Origin: Lachnospiraceae bacterium
GTDB lineage: Bacteria; Bacillota; Clostridia; Lachnospirales; Lachnospiraceae
Reading direction: 5' to 3'
Assembly: GCA_016280395.1 (NCBI GenBank)
Contig: JAEEGQ010000125.1
Location: 16,396 to 80,395 of the forward strand
DNA length: 64,000 nt
Made by a program: the position numbers and the translations under genes. Position 1 is the stretch's first letter, and the number at the start of each line of letters is the position of its first letter. This document shows positions 61,781 through 64,000 of this stretch, piece by piece. Below the pieces are notes generated by a model, which worked only from the letters and a program-made list of their open reading frames with translations, was not told where the DNA came from and did no database searches.

Positions 61781-64000
61781 ATGAACCGCAGCATGTGGAA
61801 AACGACGCTTCGCGAGATACGCGCAAGCTTCGGAAGATATCTGGCCATATTTGCGATAATCGCGCTCGGAGTAGGTCTTTTCTCGGGGCTTAAGGTAACT
61901 GTGCCCGCAATGTTTTCTACCGCGAACGGTTTTATATCACAGCATGAGATGTTTGATCTGAGGCTCATCTCAACGCTTGGTCTGACAGATGAAGATGTGA
62001 GCACGTTTTCAAAGCTTTCCGGCGTCAAGAGCGCCGTCGGGGCATATACCGCCGACGCTGTCGCATACTTTGCGGAGTCCCCGGAAAACGCCGCTTCTAC
62101 AGACGGATCCTCATCTTCAAAGGAAAGCGGTTTTGTAGTAACTTTTCTTACTGTTACAGAGGGCATAAACACTCTTTCGATCACGGCGGGCCGCACTGCC
62201 AAAGCTCCCGGCGAGCTGGTCCTTGATGCCCATGTCTTTTCCGAAGAATATCTCGGGAAAAAGCTTGTGATCTCTTCTTCAAACACCTCCGATACCCTTG
62301 ACCGCTTTGCCGTACGCGAATTTACGGTAGTGGGGCTTGCATACTCTCCCCTTTATCTGAACTATGAACGCGGCACCTCATCCGTGGGGAACGGCTCCGT
62401 CAAATGTTTCTGCTGCATCCTTCCGGAAGCCTTCGACATGGAAGTCTTTACGGATATCTATGTTTCTTTTTCCGAGAAAGCCTTCGTTTACTCTGATGAA
62501 TATGACCGCATTATAAGCACGCACAAGGATTCCGTAAAGAACGCCCTTGAAGAACGCGCGGGGCTCCGGTATTCGAAGCTTTACGGTGAAGCGGCCGAAA
62601 AGCTTGAAGACGCCGAAAAAAAGCTTGCAGATGCAGAGAAAGAGCTTGCAGATGCAAGAAAAAAGCTTGATGACGGACGGGACGAGATAAACCGCGGCCA
62701 GAAAGAGCTTGATGACGCCAAAGCCAAGTACGGAGCAATGATCGAGGCCTTTCCGGAGATCAAAAAGCAGCTCGAAGAACAGCAGGAAAAGCTCGACAAA
62801 GCCCGTGAGGAGCTTGAAAAAGGCGAAAAAGAACTGGCTTCCCACGACAAAGAGATAGCGGATGCAAAAGACGAAGTTAAGGATGCAAAGAAAAAGCTTG
62901 CCGATTTTAAGGAACCGGATACCTATGTGCTCACAAGGGACGAAAACATAGGCTATTCCTGCTTTAATAATGACGCAATGATAGTTGACGGTCTCGCCAT
63001 TGTCTTTCCCGTATTTTTCTTCCTTGTCGCCGCTCTTGTCTGCGTGACCACCATGAGCCGCATGATAGAGGAGCAGCGCACGCAGATAGGGGTACTGAAG
63101 GCTCTCGGCTACAGCCGCGGTACCATCATGGCAAAATATCTTATCTACTCGGGAAGCAGCGCCTTCTTTGGCTGCATCTTCGGCTATTTTGCGGGGACTG
63201 CCGCCTTTCCGTGGATCATCTGGAAGGTTTACGGGCTGATGTACGGTTTTGCCGATATAGATTTCGTCTTTGATGCCCCGCTCTTTTTCCTCTCCCTTGC
63301 CGTTTCGCTCTTCTGCTCGGCCGGAACAACTTATTTCTCGATAAGGCTGGATCTTGCGCGGGTTGCTGCGGAGCTTATCCGTCCCAAGGCCCCAAAGAAC
63401 GGAAAGCGTATATTCCTTGAACATGTGGGCTTCATCTGGAAACGTCTGCCCTTCCTTCACAAGGTCTCTATCCGCAACGTTTTCCGCTACAAAGGACGCT
63501 TTGTCATGATGCTCCTCGGGATAGGCGGGTGCACAGGGCTTCTCATCACCGGGTTTGGTCTGCGCGATTCCATAACCGACATCCCCGGCATGCAGTTTAA
63601 CGAGATCATGATCTATGATGAACTGGCAGAATTTAAGGAAAGCATGGACGAAAACGGGATAGACGCCTTTCTGTCCGGCTTCTCTGAGGATATAGACACC
63701 TTCTACCCTGTCCGGACATTTAACGCCGACCCCGTGGATACACCATCCAAACGCGAAATATCCGTTGTTGTCCTTTCCGGTCCCGACGATATTGAAAAGG
63801 TGCTCGGACTGCGCGATACATCCCGGAAAAAGCTGGACTTTCCCGGGCATAACGAGGTGATCATCAGCCGGAACGTGGCAGAGCTTAACAATTTGAAAGC
63901 GGGAGACACGATCGTCCTCAGGGATAAGGATTTCCTTGAATACAGGCTGACTGTCGCAGGAGTCTGCGACAATTACATCAATTCCTACGCCTACATTTCC
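61781..64000 (+). CDS. FtsX-type ABC permease, partial at window end
   Basis: The reading frame starts at ATG 61781 (MNRSMWKTTLREIR), eight bases after AGGAGG, and stays open for 740 codons to the window edge. One membrane helix near residues 22-45 is followed by a large extracytoplasmic part that contains a long coiled coil (about 265-385, repeats of KLxDAEKEL and ELDDAKAK type), then three membrane helices with the FtsX signature (TMSRMIEEQRTQIGVLKALGYSR). After a linker a second FtsX copy begins (SIRNVFRYKGRFVMMLLGIGG). The doubled FtsX with coiled coil is typical of clostridial exporters of about 1100 aa. Confidence 0.92.
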   Translation, partial: MNRSMWKTTLREIRASFGRYLAIFAIIALGVGLFSGLKVTVPAMFSTANGFISQHEMFDLRLISTLGLTDEDVSTFSKLSGVKSAVGAYTADAVAYFAESPENAASTDGSSSSKESGFVVTFLTVTEGINTLSITAGRTAKAPGELVLDAHVFSEEYLGKKLVISSSNTSDTLDRFAVREFTVVGLAYSPLYLNYERGTSSVGNGSVKCFCCILPEAFDMEVFTDIYVSFSEKAFVYSDEYDRIISTHKDSVKNALEERAGLRYSKLYGEAAEKLEDAEKKLADAEKELADARKKLDDGRDEINRGQKELDDAKAKYGAMIEAFPEIKKQLEEQQEKLDKAREELEKGEKELASHDKEIADAKDEVKDAKKKLADFKEPDTYVLTRDENIGYSCFNNDAMIVDGLAIVFPVFFFLVAALVCVTTMSRMIEEQRTQIGVLKALGYSRGTIMAKYLIYSGSSAFFGCIFGYFAGTAAFPWIIWKVYGLMYGFADIDFVFDAPLFFLSLAVSLFCSAGTTYFSIRLDLARVAAELIRPKAPKNGKRIFLEHVGFIWKRLPFLHKVSIRNVFRYKGRFVMMLLGIGGCTGLLITGFGLRDSITDIPGMQFNEIMIYDELAEFKESMDENGIDAFLSGFSEDIDTFYPVRTFNADPVDTPSKREISVVVLSGPDDIEKVLGLRDTSRKKLDFPGHNEVIISRNVAELNNLKAGDTIVLRDKDFLEYRLTVAGVCDNYINSYAYIS

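Noticed and set aside
62378..63850. A 490-codon open frame on the minus strand opposite the ABC permease
   Set aside because: The plus strand encodes a clear FtsX-type permease with ribosome-binding site and conserved motifs; the antisense frame has no start site signal and its composition is the complement of a Lys/Glu coiled coil.

Overview
The window looks like chromosome from an anaerobic, probably motile member of the Clostridia, most likely a Lachnospiraceae relative. This placement is an inference from gene content and synteny: a two-gene NfnAB-type bifurcating transhydrogenase, a SCIFF ranthipeptide with its radical-SAM maturase, a C11 clostripain-type peptidase, an H-cluster chemoreceptor and several c-di-GMP proteins. 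The classical Firmicutes order hup-rqcP-divIC-tilS-hpt-ftsH is present, but the sporulation genes yabP, yabQ and spoIIE, which interrupt this order in Bacillus, are absent, so the lineage may not sporulate. No tRNA, rRNA or CRISPR array was recognised.

Layout. 0.1-14.3 kb (minus strand): a long housekeeping run from hup through rqcP, divIC, tilS, hpt, ftsH, a giant hybrid sensor kinase, yhaO, yhaN and proS to a Ca2+/cation antiporter. 14.4-20.3 kb: isocitrate dehydrogenase, aconitase and NfnAB, which together supply 2-oxoglutarate and NADPH. 20.4-25.3 kb: a small unknown protein, a diguanylate cyclase, proC and a MATE exporter. 25.3-31.7 kb: two divergent operons of unknown proteins, one carrying a membrane-anchored C11 peptidase. 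31.8-36.7 kb: a HAD-like protein translationally coupled to a sensory [FeFe]-hydrogenase/chemoreceptor fusion, then htpG with a CIRCE operator.

36.7-42.3 kb is an AT-rich accessory island. It holds a Phd-like two-gene module, a four-gene operon of small unknown, membrane and lipoprotein genes, a serine recombinase and a mazEF pair. Between the recombinase and the four-gene operon lies the most striking feature of the window: a consensus promoter enclosed by 22-bp inverted repeats, currently pointing away from the operon and into a terminator formed by one of the repeats. This has the architecture of a phase-variable promoter switch.

42.3-50.7 kb is a surface/signalling operon: glycosyltransferase, CPCC zinc protein, membrane-tethered RNase-like protein, chemoreceptor with three tandem sensor repeats, membrane-fused aminopropyltransferase and a surface protein. 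50.8-54.2 kb has a basic-amino-acid decarboxylase downstream of the SCIFF maturase and SCIFF peptide. 54.2-55.1 kb is a riboflavin transporter subunit under an FMN riboswitch. 55.1-59.0 kb holds an EAL phosphodiesterase, a LysR regulator and an internally duplicated unknown protein. 59.2-64 kb holds rpiB, mnmA and an ABC exporter whose permease runs off the window.

Many promoters with 17-bp spacers could be read directly. Start codons were moved inward wherever a Shine-Dalgarno sequence clearly marked a later start than the longest frame.
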